Assembly: GCA_033002965.1 (NCBI GenBank)
Contig: JAURVB010014879.1
Span: forward strand, 62,001-126,000
DNA: 64,000 nt
Direction of reading: 5' to 3'
From: Piper betle
Taxonomy: Eukaryota > Streptophyta > Magnoliopsida > Piperales > Piperaceae
Shown here piece by piece: positions 37,063 through 49,014 of the stretch (position 1 is the stretch's first letter; each line of letters starts with the position of its first letter). Below the pieces are notes generated by a model. The model had not been told where the DNA came from. It saw nothing but the letters and a program-made list of their open reading frames with translations, and did no database searches. The translations under genes were made by a program, and so were the position numbers.

Positions 37063-37625
37063 ATGGCCGATGACGCCCGAACGCCGGCCTCCCCAGCTGG
37101 TACTGGGCGGCACCCGCCGTATCGAGGGGTGAGGTGCCGGAGCGGGAAGTGGGTATCGGAGATCAGAGAGCCGGGAAAGGCCACTCGGATATGGCTGGGG
37201 ACTTATCCGACGGCCGAGATGGCCGCCGCCGCCTACGACGTTGCGGCGCTGGCGCTTAAAGGTCCCGACACTCATTTCAACTTTCCCGACTGTGTATATA
37301 CGCATTCGACGCCGGCGTCGAATTCTCCGGCCGATGTACGGGCCGCGGCCGCCTCCGCGGCGCGGAGCATGAGGAGAGGGAGGAGAGGAGAGATGAGGGC
37401 GGCAGTGCGTCGACGGAGGCGGCGGCGGCGGGGGCGGGAGGAGAGGGTGGGGTTGAGGAAAGTTATGATCAGTTTGTGGACGAGGAGGCGCTGTTCGACA
37501 TGCCGAAGCTGCTGGCAAGCATGGCCGAGGGGATGCTGGTGAGCCCGCCGAGGATGGATGCGCCGGACTCCGACGGCTCGCCGGAGAATTCGAACGGCGG
37601 CGATTCCTTGTGGAGCTACCGTTGA
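37063..37625 (+). CDS. DREB-type AP2/ERF transcription factor, one frameshift
   Basis: Intronless, as is usual for this family. The single AP2 DNA-binding domain spans residues 20-76: [20 protein letters not shown], then [20 protein letters not shown] and FNFP. Val31 and Glu36 correspond to the V14/E19 pair that marks DREB rather than ERF proteins, which bind DRE/CRT elements in stress genes. After a ProAla-rich linker the frame shifts by one base at about 37,355-37,366, in a GCGGCG run. In the new frame the acidic C-terminus reads [25 protein letters not shown] and ends LWSYR before TGA (37,623-37,625). The [12 protein letters not shown] and LWSY motifs are typical of DREB A-4-like proteins. 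Ignoring the shift, the product is about 187 residues. Translated as given, the protein becomes Arg-rich and runs to 37,542, losing the activation region. Confidence 0.9.
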
Positions 37626-40600
37626 TAGGAATTTGTGAGTTGCCCTAATCACTTACAATATGGTTTTGGCATTTCCTATATTGATCAAAGGGCAAGAAGC
37701 ACACAAGTTCAAGATCACAAGCAAAAACATTATCATCCAATGACAACAAAAAAAGAAGTTGATCATCAAATTACCAGATTAATTGACCCTTCTTCTATTA
37801 ATCTTCCATTTTTCAATGGAACTAAATATTGAGAGGGAGATCATTGATCAGATAGAATTTGAGATTTGTCTTCGATTTCTTGTGCAAATTGGATTATTAT
37901 TTGGGTTATTGTTTTTCCTTTCTGTTCTGGTTGATGATGATGATCTTAGACAGTTGAGACTCTACCAATATTGTTTGGACTGGATTGAATCACAGAATAC
38001 GGTTATCACCAAGATAATTAGCAGTGAGAGCTTGTCCATGTTTAAAGATTGATCTTCTGATCATGAAACTAAGTTGGTCAGTTGTTAATTTATGGGGTTA
38101 ACATTAACCAGTCTTGAATTTTATGGTCTTGATTGTCAATATTTAACCAGAAGACTTCTTGCTTTTCATCAATAATTGTTTCTGTTCTTCATTCCTTCTA
38201 AAATTATCTATGTGGTCCTGATTTCAACACGAAACCTGGAGATCAATGGAAGCTCACAACTTGTAAGTGGGATAGACCAAAAACAAACTGTGCATAGCGC
38301 TTGTATATCAATCAATACATGATTTAACACGAATCTTTGGTGTTTCAAAAGGTCTGCTTTGTGAACTTAGTCCATTTGCATTCATTTGATAGTTTCATGG
38401 ATAAAAGGATATTGAAGAAAATCACCAAACATTATTATACTGCACTATACAGCTGCTTCTATTCTAACTAGTGATCCTTGTTTGTTGAATTGATGGCCAT
38501 GTCAGGAATTGAGACCATTTGGAAATGTAATGGAGAAGCAATAACATATATCTGCTTTTCCTTATATGGAAGTCAGCACCTTACAAATATCCTAGCTAGT
38601 GGTTATCATATGTTCTCGTACACATATATTTTCATTTGTTGTCCCACATTTATTTGTCCTTTTATATGAGAATCATGGATTAGATACACTCTTTTTATAA
38701 GCTTCATGTTGATAGTTTCCTCAAAAGTGGAGGATGAGTGGAAAATAGCACTGTTTATCTTGTTTATCTTGGGTTGGCTTTCCACTATTACATATGCACC
38801 TTATCTCAAGTTTGTTAATCATCACAACTTGGAAACATAATTCCACATATATTCAATGTGGAGGATTTTTCATGTGTCAAATGGGTTTTCAATGATAACC
38901 TTGAATGAATTCTCTTACATATTATGAGTTCTTTATTAATTGATCAAAATGTAAACTTTAAATTAGTTTTTCATGTAATCTAATAATTAATAGTGAAAAC
39001 ATATGTAGTATTTGGTTATTAATATCATTAACATTAGTTGGCTATATCTAAATTATCTCGATTAAGTTGCTGGCTATATCTAAATTATCTCGATTAAGTT
39101 GCCCAAAGTTACCATGATGGGTTTTCTATTTGACTGACTTATTTTTTACATTTAAAATTAAATTTAAAATATATGAACCTTGTACATATTGTTAGGATTA
39201 AATAGGTAATAGTCAATAATAAAATATATAACTTTTAAATGACGACAACTCGATATAAAAATATATCTCATTTACTTATAAAAGAACTTAATAGAATTAG
39301 ATGAGGGTAGGCATTGCTCTAAATTTGGAAACAAATAATGCTTGCATTGTAGTAATGTGCGACCATTTGATGATACAAAAAGGAAGTTCTGTAAAATCAA
39401 TATGAAGAATTGCTCAAATACCTGTGATTGGGGCTTATTTGGAATGTGTTGTAAATGTTTTGGCTAAACCTATTGATATGAGATGTGAAATTTATGATAA
39501 CTTGTTTGATATAAGTACCGAACTCGCGAGTGTCCATTCAATATAAGTACTCAGAAGAACTGTTTATAGACCTTGAACTCTTATACATTATTAAACCCTA
39601 ATTCATATATTTATGATTTTTCTTAAATATTCCGAGTTCTTTATTAGTTGATCAAGTTGTGAACTTTAATTTGGTTTTTCTTATAATCTAATTAATTAGA
39701 AGGGAAAGCATATGCGGTAATTGGTTCTTAATATCATTAACATTAGTTGGCTATATCTAAATTATCCCGATTAAGTTATTCTAATATGATGGGTTTTCTA
39801 TTTAATTAACTTATTTTTTACATTCAAAATTGAATTGAAAATATATAAACCTATTTATGTAGATCTTGTTAGGGTTAAATGGGTGATGGACAACAATAAA
39901 ATAAATAACTTTTAAATGACAACTCAATATAACAATACATCTCATTTACTTATAACTTGTTTGATATGAGTGCGAACTCGTGAGCGTGAATTCAATATAA
40001 GTAACCTAAGAAATTTATAGACCTTGAACTCTTTTACGTTATTTAACTCTAATTTATACATTTTAATAGACATCTCTTATACCTTTAGTTTGTTAAATAT
40101 TTAAGCTTTGAGCACTCTAATTTCTTCAAAGTAATGGCGCCGGAAAAACGACCTGGCTATTTAAGGCCAAAAGCGCATCGCCGGCAATAGAGACGTGTCG
40201 ATAGGTGCACACTGCGAGGTGGACCGATCGACCTAACCTAAAATTTAACTACGAGCTTTTTAACTACAACAACTTAGATATATGCTATTGGAGTTGGAGT
40301 TGCCATGGTTGCGGGCACCAGACTTGCCCTCTAGAGTTCTTTACATAATTATATATTTTCATGTTCGAAGCTTAATTGTGAATTTTCTAATTGAAACGAC
40401 TTTTAATTAAATGCATTATCAAATTAGGCATTTTTTTCAACACAAACACTAGTAATGTTATAAGTAGGCTTTTGTGTTACAAAATTAAGGATATGTTATT
40501 CTTGTTGAATCTTAAAATTAATAAATAGATGATTTTCATTACTTTAAAACTACGCGTGCCATGCCGTACATTATTATATATCATGAATCCATAAATTAAT

Positions 40601-42192
40601 TTTGTAATGAGGTGGATTGAATGTATGAAATGATCATGTATTTCTCTATTTTTAAAGGCTTGAAATTTACAAATAAATAATTTATATTACTTTAAAATGT
40701 TTATTTAACTAAAATAGAAACAATGATTATGTCTTAGTAGCTTTTTTATAACATGATTCGAGGAGTCATATGGAGTCAATTATATATGTCTTGTTATGAC
40801 AAGACACTTATGTACCTTACTCGACGAGTGGGTTTGGAGAAGGACCCCTAGCAAAGAGCTTAATGCACCTGGCCTGTAGGCCAAGACTGGATTGAAAATT
40901 AAAACTCAACTAGAGAGTTTCTGGTTAACTATTATTTATATGGGGCGTGATGGTGTAATGGTTAACCATTTTTATTGATTCCATTGAAAATAATTTCCAA
41001 GTGAAAAGTGATGGACTAGATTTCGCAATTGTATATGATATAATTATTATTGCCGAAAGCAACAATATAGAATGAGATGAAAGATGAAATAAAGATCGGA
41101 TCAGAGGGAATGATTGTGTATTTATATAAACAAAAGATTATAGTAGTTCTTTTTTCAAAGTATATATATTATATAGTTGAGATAAATGTATATAGACTAT
41201 TAAATATTAACAAGAAGACCAAATTAATTGATTACATATTCACATTTCCCATATGTTACTCTATTACTCTATTTGGTTTGAGAGAAAATGAAGGGAAGAA
41301 AAAGAAAAAGGGAACCTTTCATTCTTTCTTGTGTTTTGATTGAAAGAAAACATTATTAGAAAGAAAACAGGTTATCACCATGTGTGTGAACTGTTAGAAA
41401 AGCTCTTCACAAACCCTTTTTTCACAAAATATTCAAGAAAAAAGAGAAAGTTAGCTGCCTCAGCTTAATTGATGAATTTGGATTTTCTTTTCTATCTATG
41501 TAACCAAACACATGCTAGTAACTTATAAAAAAAGTATTTCTTTTCTTTTCTCAATAATCCACTTTTCATTTTCTATCTTTTTCTTGCTATCCAAACAAAG
41601 TATAAAGAGGCACTTTTATTAATTTATTACCTAGGTTGTGGCCACAATTTTAAATTTTATTTTAATCTTAAAAACTCCTGTCAGATTCTAGTTCTAGGAT
41701 TGTCAAGAGTAAAATTTCATAGATGACTCTATAATGATAAGACTTTTTGGTTACTCCATTTTGCCCTCCAAGCCAAGTGATAAAAACTAATAAATTATAA
41801 TTACTGTTTTTTTGCAATGACCAAGAAATAAGTACTTTAAAATAATTTAAGCTATACATTTATCAGTTTAAATCTTAGAGAAATCAACGGTTATTTTGTA
41901 TAATTTTTTATTTGGTGTGTAGAGAATAATGTCAATTACTCTAAGTCTGCTTGGAGTCAAACTCCCTATCAACTCACTTTCACAGTCTTCTAGGTCAAGT
42001 TCAAAATTTTAATCTATATTTTAAGCATTGGACTAAGTCCCATATGCAAATTATTGAGGGTATTCCTTGTATTTGTATTTTTTATTAATTTTATTGATAA
42101 ATAGGACAATGTTGACTATGATATAATTGGTGGCACAATGACACTTCAAACTCTTTGTGCACAACCTAGGATAAGGGGATAGAGGGCAGCGC
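37626..42192. other. Long intergenic interval
   Basis: No gene is supported. The first 450 bases downstream of the ERF stop may include its 3' UTR. Internal repeats at 38.9-40.1 kb are listed separately. At 40,130-40,340 there is a short GC-balanced patch of unknown nature. The rest is AT-rich without recognisable features. Confidence 0.45.
38925..40085. repeat. Diverged direct segmental repeats
   Basis: About 370 bases from 38,930 (GAGTTCTTTATTAATTGATC) recur from 39,635 (GAGTTCTTTATTAGTTGATC). Shared segments include TTAATATCATTAACATTAGT, TGGCTATATCTAAATTATC and GATGGGTTTTCTATTT. A second pair around ATAACTTGTTTGATAT lies at about 39,505 and 39,955. Within the first unit, CTGGCTATATCTAAATTATC and the following CTCGATTAAGTTG are tandemly doubled (39,040-39,103). 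The pattern suggests old retroelement or unequal-exchange debris. Confidence 0.7.
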
Positions 42193-42289
42193 TACAGTGC
42201 GCTGCCCTATTTTGGCAGCGCCAATGCGCTGCCTATTGTGGGCCGTCGGATCCTGATCCGACGGCCCACAATCAAACTACAACCCCCCC

Positions 42290-42600
42290 CACCCCACACA
42301 ACGCCACTCCGCCCCCGGCCCCCGCCCGACGGCCGCCCCATGCCCCCGTCCCGCCGCTCGCCCCCGCCCCCGGCCCGCTGCTGCCCCTGCCCCCGCCCGC
42401 CCTGCCCCCTGCCCGCCCGCCCCCGCCCGCCCCTGCCCCTGCCACCCTGCCCCGCCCCTGGCCCCCGCCCGCCGGCCGCCCCATGCCCCGTCCCGCCCCG
42501 CAGGCCCGCCCCTGCCCCCGCCCCGGTCGGCCGCCGCAACCTCCGCCCAGCCCCCGCCCTCGCTCGTAGCCATCGTCCCCCGCCCACCCCACCCCCCACG
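42290..42600. repeat. C-rich subterminal array of the MULE (left)
   Basis: A low-complexity run of CCCCGCCC/CCTGCCCC words, the complement of the right-hand array. Long open frames here, on both strands, are composition artefacts. The G-rich strand has many closely spaced G runs compatible with quadruplex formation. A short similar patch lies at 43,515-43,562. Confidence 0.85.
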
Positions 42601-42689
42601 GGTGGCCGGCGGCGAGGTCGCCGGCGATGGGGTGGCGCGACGAGAGAGAGCGGGGGGAACAGGGGAGGGTAAAAACGTAATAAAAACTT

Positions 42690-43500
42690 TACTCGGTCCC
42701 TGACTCGAGTTAATATTACGAAATAAATTAAAAAAATAAAATTTTTTTAATAAATACTTGATTTGATCTCGCACGAGATCGAGTCAATATTACGAAATAA
42801 ATTAAAAAATAAAAATTTTTTATAATAAATACTTGATTCGATCTCGCACGAGATCGAGTCAATATTACGAAATAAATTTTAAAAAATAAAATAATTTTGT
42901 AATAAAAACTTTATTCGGTCCCACACGAGACCGGCGCCGCACATTTCCCAGCAGGCCCATCCAGCCCCGAGGCGGCGACATTGTTGGCCAACGCGCTGCT
43001 GGCGGCAAGGTCGCCGGTAGGGGGTGGCGCGCCTAAACAAATGAGGAAGAAACAGGGGAGAGTATTTTGGTAATAAAAATTTTACTCAATCGAACTCGAG
43101 TTAATATTACAAAATAAATTTTAAAAAATAAAATAATGTCATAAAAAAATTTGACTCGATCTCGACTGGAGTCAATTTAATATTATTGAATAATTTTTTT
43201 AAAAAAATAATTTCGTAATAAAAACTTGACTCGAGTCGGGATCGAGTCAATAATATGAAATAAATTTAAAAAATATAAAATAATTTTGTAATAAAAACCT
43301 GACTCGATTATGTGCGGGACCGAGTCAAGTTTTTATTACAAAATAACTTTATTACCGAATAAAATTTTATTACAAAATAAATTTTAACAAAAATAAAATA
43401 ATTCCGTAATAAATTATTTTAACTCGAGTCGGGATCGAATAAAGATTTTATTACGAAATTATTTTATTTAATTTTTTTGTAATATTAACTTAAGTCGGGA
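42690..43500. repeat. Tandem array with GATCTCGCACGAGATC palindrome
   Basis: Units of about 75 bases combine ACTTGATTCGATCTCGCACG, GAGATCGAGTCAATATTACG and AAATAAATT plus a TAAAATAA spacer. The first units, 42,690-42,930, are regular; 43,070-43,500 holds more diverged and partly inverted units with ACTCGAGTCGGGATCGAGTC. Related GACTCGAGTCGGGA words occur next to the right array (46,437-46,452). Confidence 0.8.
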
Positions 43501-43973
43501 TTGAGTCCTGACCCGCAGCCCCCCGCCCCCGCCCTGCCCGCCCCTGCCCCTGGCCCCGCCCGGAGATTGTAGTTAATATTCTTATAATATTAAATTAAAA
43601 AAATTGACTTGGTCGCGATTGTAGTTAATATTCTTATAATATTTAAATAAATCAAAAATCAAGACCAAGGAGATCCGTCTTATATAACTTTCTTGTACAT
43701 GATGAATACAAGTACAAACTTACAAGTTACAAAAGTGTGAAATTTGATTAAAGCAAATAACATTTCATGGTAACAAGTTACAAATTCGGAGCTATCATAG
43801 TGCATCACTGCTTTGACAATCGCCATCACTGCGCCGACACCCCTGAATAGACTCCACGACTCCACTTTCAGATGGAACAAATTTTTGCCTATATATTTAA
43901 AAACAAAACATGGAAAATAATCACAAAAAATATATATATAACAAACATCAAAAGAAGGGTTTATTAGGCAACA

Positions 43974-46222
43974 TTACCGTGATACAATTGCAGGGCAAGT
44001 GCGTTTATCATGCCCAACTCCCCGTTGATTACAACCATGGCACAACCTATCTTTTCCCAAATGGTCCAGTGCAAGTTCTTTACCACTCTTCCATCTTTTA
44101 CCACTTCCTTTTGTCTTTGATTGTGCAGGTGGATGGACTTGTATTCCATGATGTAGTTGTATTCCATGATGCCGATCATCTACCACATCTTCTACCAATT
44201 TTTCTATCTCCAACAATTTTTGCTTGGCGAGTTCAAACTTTTCAGATGACGAATATGCCTTTTTGGCCCATCGATTAAATATACAGTGCAATTCTCCCCA
44301 ATTTGAGAATAACGTTTTCTGACAATCACCATGAAGTTCCACTCCCTCACCATCAAAAACAACTTCCTTTGCTATGTCAATTGTCCATCTCTTCATGATA
44401 TACATTTCAGGAAAAATATCCCCCTCATTCAATCTAAGTACATATAGCAAATGTCTACAGGGCAAACCTTCACTTTCTAAAAGCTGACAACTACACGTGC
44501 ATCTCCTATTAGCTCCTTTGTAAATAACATGTGAAACCAAGCCTTTACTATTTCTACAACATGTTACATCATACTGTTCAACATCCTCCCCATCTAATTT
44601 CTTATGAGATGAGCAACAAACCATACTGTATTGTAGTTCTTCTTGAAACTTATAAAACACTTTTCGAGTATAAACTTTTGCCATCGTACATTCCATATTG
44701 AATGGGGTGACCAATTTAGGGCTTTTATATGCATTTTCATATGCTTCTTTTGACCTCGTTCAATCTCTGTCTTTTGATAGCTCTCTCATATCTATGTATA
44801 AACTCAATGAGGCTATTTTTTTTGTTCACATACCTTGAGTAAAATGAGTTTTGGGATTCACTTCGTTGTGAACTTCTTATACCAGCTAAAAATATACCTT
44901 TACTATACACTGGCACCCAAGCATGACGAATTGCATATATAGATTTCAACCACTCATTTCCCACTACGCAATTGTCTTTCATTAGTGCACTCCATTGTGA
45001 TTCAAAGACTTCTTCGTTTTCCGCACCATAAATTAAACTGTGGAATGGCTCATAAAACTCCTTCCTATGAGCAATTGCACCTAATTTTTCAGTCTCCTTC
45101 TTAAGGATATGCCAAATGCAAAGACGATGATATGTTGAAGGAAATATCAATTTAATTGCTTTATCCATTGCCGGATCTTGGTCAGTAACAATTGCCCCGG
45201 GATGCCTTCCATCCATGCATTTTAAAAATGTTTCAAAAAGCCACACAAACGATTCTGTCTTCTCATTACACAAAAATGCACATCCAAATGTAATTGTTTG
45301 CCTGTGATGGTTTACTCCGGTGAATGGGGCAAAAACAAGTGAATATTTATTTTGTATTATATGTTGTATAAAAAATGATCACATCTGAGTATAGCTGATA
45401 ATTTTTCCTTGCAATTCCATCCGCCCAAAAACAATGTTTTAATCTGCCCTCATCATCCAATTCATAGCAATAAAAAAAGGAGTTATTCATTTCTTTCATT
45501 TCCTCGAAATGTTCCATCAATAATTGGGCATCAATTTCCTTTATCTCCTTTTTATATTTTGTCTGCACATTTCTAATATCTATCTCTGTACAACCAATAT
45601 TTTCTGCCCCACCTGCTTCAATTTCTAGCACAGACATTAGTTGAGAAGTTTTGATGTTAGCCTCTCCGAATTGGTCAATCAAGTTTCGGTGCACACTTGT
45701 AACATGCCTATGTGCCCTGAGAAATTGAATTTTTGAATGGTGTAAGGAGTGCATGACTATGTCCTTCTTCGAAATACATGACATTCCATGTGCCCTCTTT
45801 ATTCTTAGTTACCCTCATGCGTGCTTGACAACCTTCTCTTATTATAGGATGAGTTCTCTTTTTCCTTTGTCAGGTATTTCTCTTTTTCGCTCATCTTCTC
45901 TGAAATGACCATCTTTAGAACACACGAATACTTGCGACCATAACTCTTTTGTTCTCTTATGATAATTTGTACTATGTTTACGTATACCAAAACCGGCCAT
46001 TTTTTAATACCTACTGTATAAATCGAGTGCATCGTCCAAACAATCAAATTGCATCCCAACCTTCGGTTTGAACTCATCTTCTACAATAGGATAAATTGTT
46101 GTAATATTTTTGCTTATATCTTCTTCCTCGTATGCTTTATCTTGAAGCTTGTCCATTCTTAAAAAAATATAAAATTTATAAAACCTAAGAATATTTTCAA
46201 TTAAAATAAACGCAATAAACAT
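43974..46222 (-). pseudogene. FAR1-type MULE transposase, broken
   Basis: Pieces in order on the minus strand: FAR1-like DNA-binding start (46,100-46,004, GMQFDCLDDALDLYSRY), degraded zinc-chelating part (to 45,800), pre-catalytic and catalytic domain (45,784-45,347 and 45,273-44,737), SWIM zinc finger (CTCSCQLLESEGLPCRH, 44,501-44,451) and a C-terminal CCHC knuckle (CHGCNQRGVGHDKRTC, about 44,040-43,988). Catalytic residues: the second Asp is seen in VTDQDPAMDKAI, but the first Asp of the TFDTT motif is Tyr here (IIFYTTYNTK, near 45,355). Frameshifts at about 45,310-45,346 and 44,715-44,736 and stops near 45,800-46,000 separate the pieces. It resembles plant FAR1-related sequences but sits inside a transposon, so it is a dead transposase, not a host FRS gene. 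Confidence 0.9.
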
Positions 46223-46479
46223 GCTTTAATTAAGTCAAAATATTTTGAAAGACTTAACTCTAACCTGATTTTCGTATTCTGAAAGATGTAATTTTGGCGA
46301 CCTCGACTCCCTGTGACCTGAAAAATATAAATTTACCGTCAAATATAAATATATGCCACAGAAGCCCATAACAAAAAAAATTAACTTTACCGTTCAAAAC
46401 TAGCAAACTCGCGCGTGACCGAGTCAATTTTTTTATGACTCGAGTCGGGACGACCGCGGCGGGTTATTGCAGTGCCGCG

Positions 46480-47420
46480 ACTGAGGTCGTCGCAGGTGTG
46501 GCAGGGGCCGCGCGCGGATGGGGGCGCAGGGCGGCGAGGGGCGGGGCAAGGGTCAGTGGGGGCGCGGGCGGATGCTGGCGCAGGGCGGCGAGGGGCGCGA
46601 CAAGGGGCAGTGGGGGCGCGGCGGCAACTGTGGGAAGGGCAGGGGAGGGAGGGGTGGTAGGGGGTGGCAGCTCTGGGAAGGGGGTGGCAGGGGCCAGGGG
46701 CCAGGGGCGGGGCCGGCGAGGGGTGGGGGCCAGGGGGCGGAAGACGGTTGCGGGGGCGGGGGCGAGGGGTGGTGGGGAGGCAGGGGAGGGAGGGGCGGCA
46801 GGGGTGGGGAGGCAGGGGAGGGAGGGGCGGCAGGGGCGGGAGGCGGGGCAGGGCGCGGGGGCCGGGGGACGGCGAGGGGGAGGGCAGGGGCCTGGACCGG
46901 TGGGGGGCAGCAGGCGGTAGACGGCGGCGGGGGCGAGGGCGGGGTGCGGCAGGTGCGGGGAGACAGGGGACGGAGGGTTGGCAGGGGGAGGGATGCGGGG
47001 CAGGGCGCGGGGGCGGGAGGGCGGCGACAGGGGGGGGCAGGGGGCCCGGGCCGGCAAGGGGGCCCGACGGCGGCGGGGGCAAGGGCGGCGGGTTTTGGGA
47101 GAGCAGGGGAGGGAAGGAAGGGGGGCAGGGGCGGGGACGGCGGGGTGGGGGCAGGGGAGGATGGGTTGGGGACGGGTCGGTGGCGGGCGGCCGGCGGGGG
47201 GGCAGGGTCGGGGTTGGGCAGCCGGTGGGAGGGAACAGGCGGGGATGGGCAGCCGGCGGGAGGGAACAGGGGCGTGGATGGGATGAGAAAGGTGGTGGGG
47301 GTGGTCGCTGGGGATGGGCGAAGGCGGAGGCGGAGCTTTATAGAATCGACGAGCGGTGGGAAGCGACGGGGCGCGGGAACGGCGGGCGGGAAAGTTCGTC
47401 GACGGGGAGGGGGGGGGGTA
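46480..47420. repeat. G-rich subterminal array of the MULE (right)
   Basis: Nearly 1 kb of GGGGCAGGGG/GGCGGGGGC/GGGAGGG words, inverse to the left C-rich array. Very long open frames (up to about 417 codons) exist in several frames on both strands, with Gly/Arg/Ala or Pro/Ala/Ser composition only. These are artefacts of composition. Dense G runs give strong quadruplex potential. Confidence 0.85.
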
Positions 47421-47507
47421 TTTTGGTTGTGGGCCGTCGGATCGCGATCCCATGGCCCGCGATCAATGCGCTGCCTGGTGCGCTGCGTGAAAATGCAGCG
47501 CACTGTA

Positions 47508-49014
47508 ATATTATCGTATATATTAGAAAGATGCACTACAAAAAAATACCATTTTTTGTTTATGGTTGATTTAAGCTTTGGCCTTTTCTTCACACTTGAA
47601 AAACATATGCTAAATTTTATTTTGTTTCCGGCAGTTAATAAAATAGCCCTATTTATCATTGGTACATTTTTCTACAATTTTTCAAGATTATATTCTGAAT
47701 TATACATTCCCCTATACAATAATAATTATAATTATGTCAACCTGGCAAGTATACTCCACAGTTCAAATTGAAAAGTAGAATATATATACCTAGCAAGTTG
47801 GCATATATGGACTATATATATTATCATAAATAAAACTATAGTTCATGATATAATATTATCTTTTTAGGTAATATAAGACAAGGTAGGTTGGAGACGTTAT
47901 TGCCTAGGTATTTGTATGGACCTAATTGTCATGCCCCACTTACCAACGCCCCTAACTACATTCGAGATATTTCAAGATTATTAAATGGGATATTTTAGAT
48001 ATCTCACTTAATAAGTCTGAAATATCTCAAACATAATTAGAGCTGTAATGGCCTGGCCGTGCAAATTGATATGTTTAGCCATCTCTTTTAAGTTAAATAT
48101 TAATTATAAACTCGTCCCGTTATTATATTGGATCTTACTCCAATAAATATTGAATTTGAAACTAATTTTTGAAATATTATATTTTACTTATCTTAAGAAA
48201 ATTTCATTTTCAAAATTCTTTTTAGTATTTTTGAGTGTAATTTAATTCTTTTTAGACTGGCAAGTGTCCATCAAACAAGGCCTCGAGTTGGCTCTAACTA
48301 CTTTTAATGGCCTAACCTAATTGGTAGATATTGATTGACTTAATCCCCCTCAAAAATTAATTAATCAAATTAAAAAGCATAAATTTGTCCCAACTAATAT
48401 ATTAAATCTTACTCTAAATAGGTATCGGATGCAAAAATAACTTTATAAATGTTAGTTACAGTTAAATTCAAGATGGCTTAAAATCTTCTTTGTGTGGGTG
48501 TGTATATAATGTGTATAAGCGTGTGTAGGTTGGATGCTTAGGCGCATGTTTTTGAAAATGAACAGATCTGCGGTCCAAATTAAAGTACGGTGAAGGAATT
48601 TTTTAACCTTTCAGGTAATCAATCTCTCCTCTCTGTCTAAATCGTGGCCAACCATCGTTTCTCTCGGCGGCCTTGGTAACATATATACTGATGAAGCTGT
48701 CCACTAAACGACGAGGCCGGGGTTATATCATCACGTGCGATTGCCCAGGTCTTGCAGGACCAGAATTGAGCAGTGTTTTTGTTTTCTTGAGTGCGCCATT
48801 TTTCTTGCAGGAAGCAGGACAGGTCATGTATTGGCACCATCTCTTTGAACCAGTTGGTGCAATTGTATTACATCTTCTACGCATCGATATCCTTTCTTTT
48901 CTTTTGAGCCATGACCCTAAGTATATATCATAGTCAATTAATGTCAAAAATAAATTTTCGAGGCAAGCTTGATACAACTAATTTGAAACTAGTTAATCAA
49001 TTTTCGATTTTAGC
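47508..49014. other. Intergenic interval with a foldback
   Basis: AT-rich with no gene. 48,045-48,170 starts TGTAATGGCC and contains GGATCTTACTCCAATAAATA; 48,305-48,450 holds similar words. Both resemble the TRIM-family LTR described above, in reverse orientation, but are too decayed to bound. Confidence 0.4.
47964..48028. repeat. Short inverted-repeat foldback
   Basis: The left arm GAGATATTTCAAGATTATTA pairs with TAATAAGTCTGAAATATCTC on the right. The stem continues to about 30 bp with a few mismatches and almost no loop. Confidence 0.75.

Larger units (their letters stand above)
42193..47507 (-). mobile_element. MULE transposon with TIRs and GC-rich subterminal arrays, copy B
   Basis: The termini are inverted repeats. 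The left end begins TACAGTGCGCTGC and the reverse complement of the right end is identical over these bases. Similarity continues imperfectly through GGCAGCGC and GGGCCGTCGGATC...GATCCGACGGCCCACAA for about 90 bases. Inside lie opposed C-rich (42,290-42,600) and G-rich (46,480-47,420) arrays, a tandem array (42.69-43.5 kb) and a FAR1-type MULE transposase on the minus strand. Flanking 9-mers do not match, so no target duplication is visible. The total of 5.3 kb fits an autonomous MULE that has since decayed. Confidence 0.85.

Noticed and set aside
42207..42774. Four overlapping open frames of 106-165 codons in the C-rich array
   Set aside because: Same composition effect as the right-hand array; no domain or codon signal.
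43974..44714. Host FAR1-related (FRS) transcription factor gene
   Set aside because: It lies inside MULE inverted repeats, is frame-broken and lacks a catalytic Asp; a dead transposase explains it better.
46387..47771. Very long open frames (up to about 417 codons) on both strands of the G-rich array
   Set aside because: Several frames on both strands are open at once, with only Gly/Arg/Ala or Pro/Ala composition. The cause is low stop frequency in GC-rich repeats, not coding.
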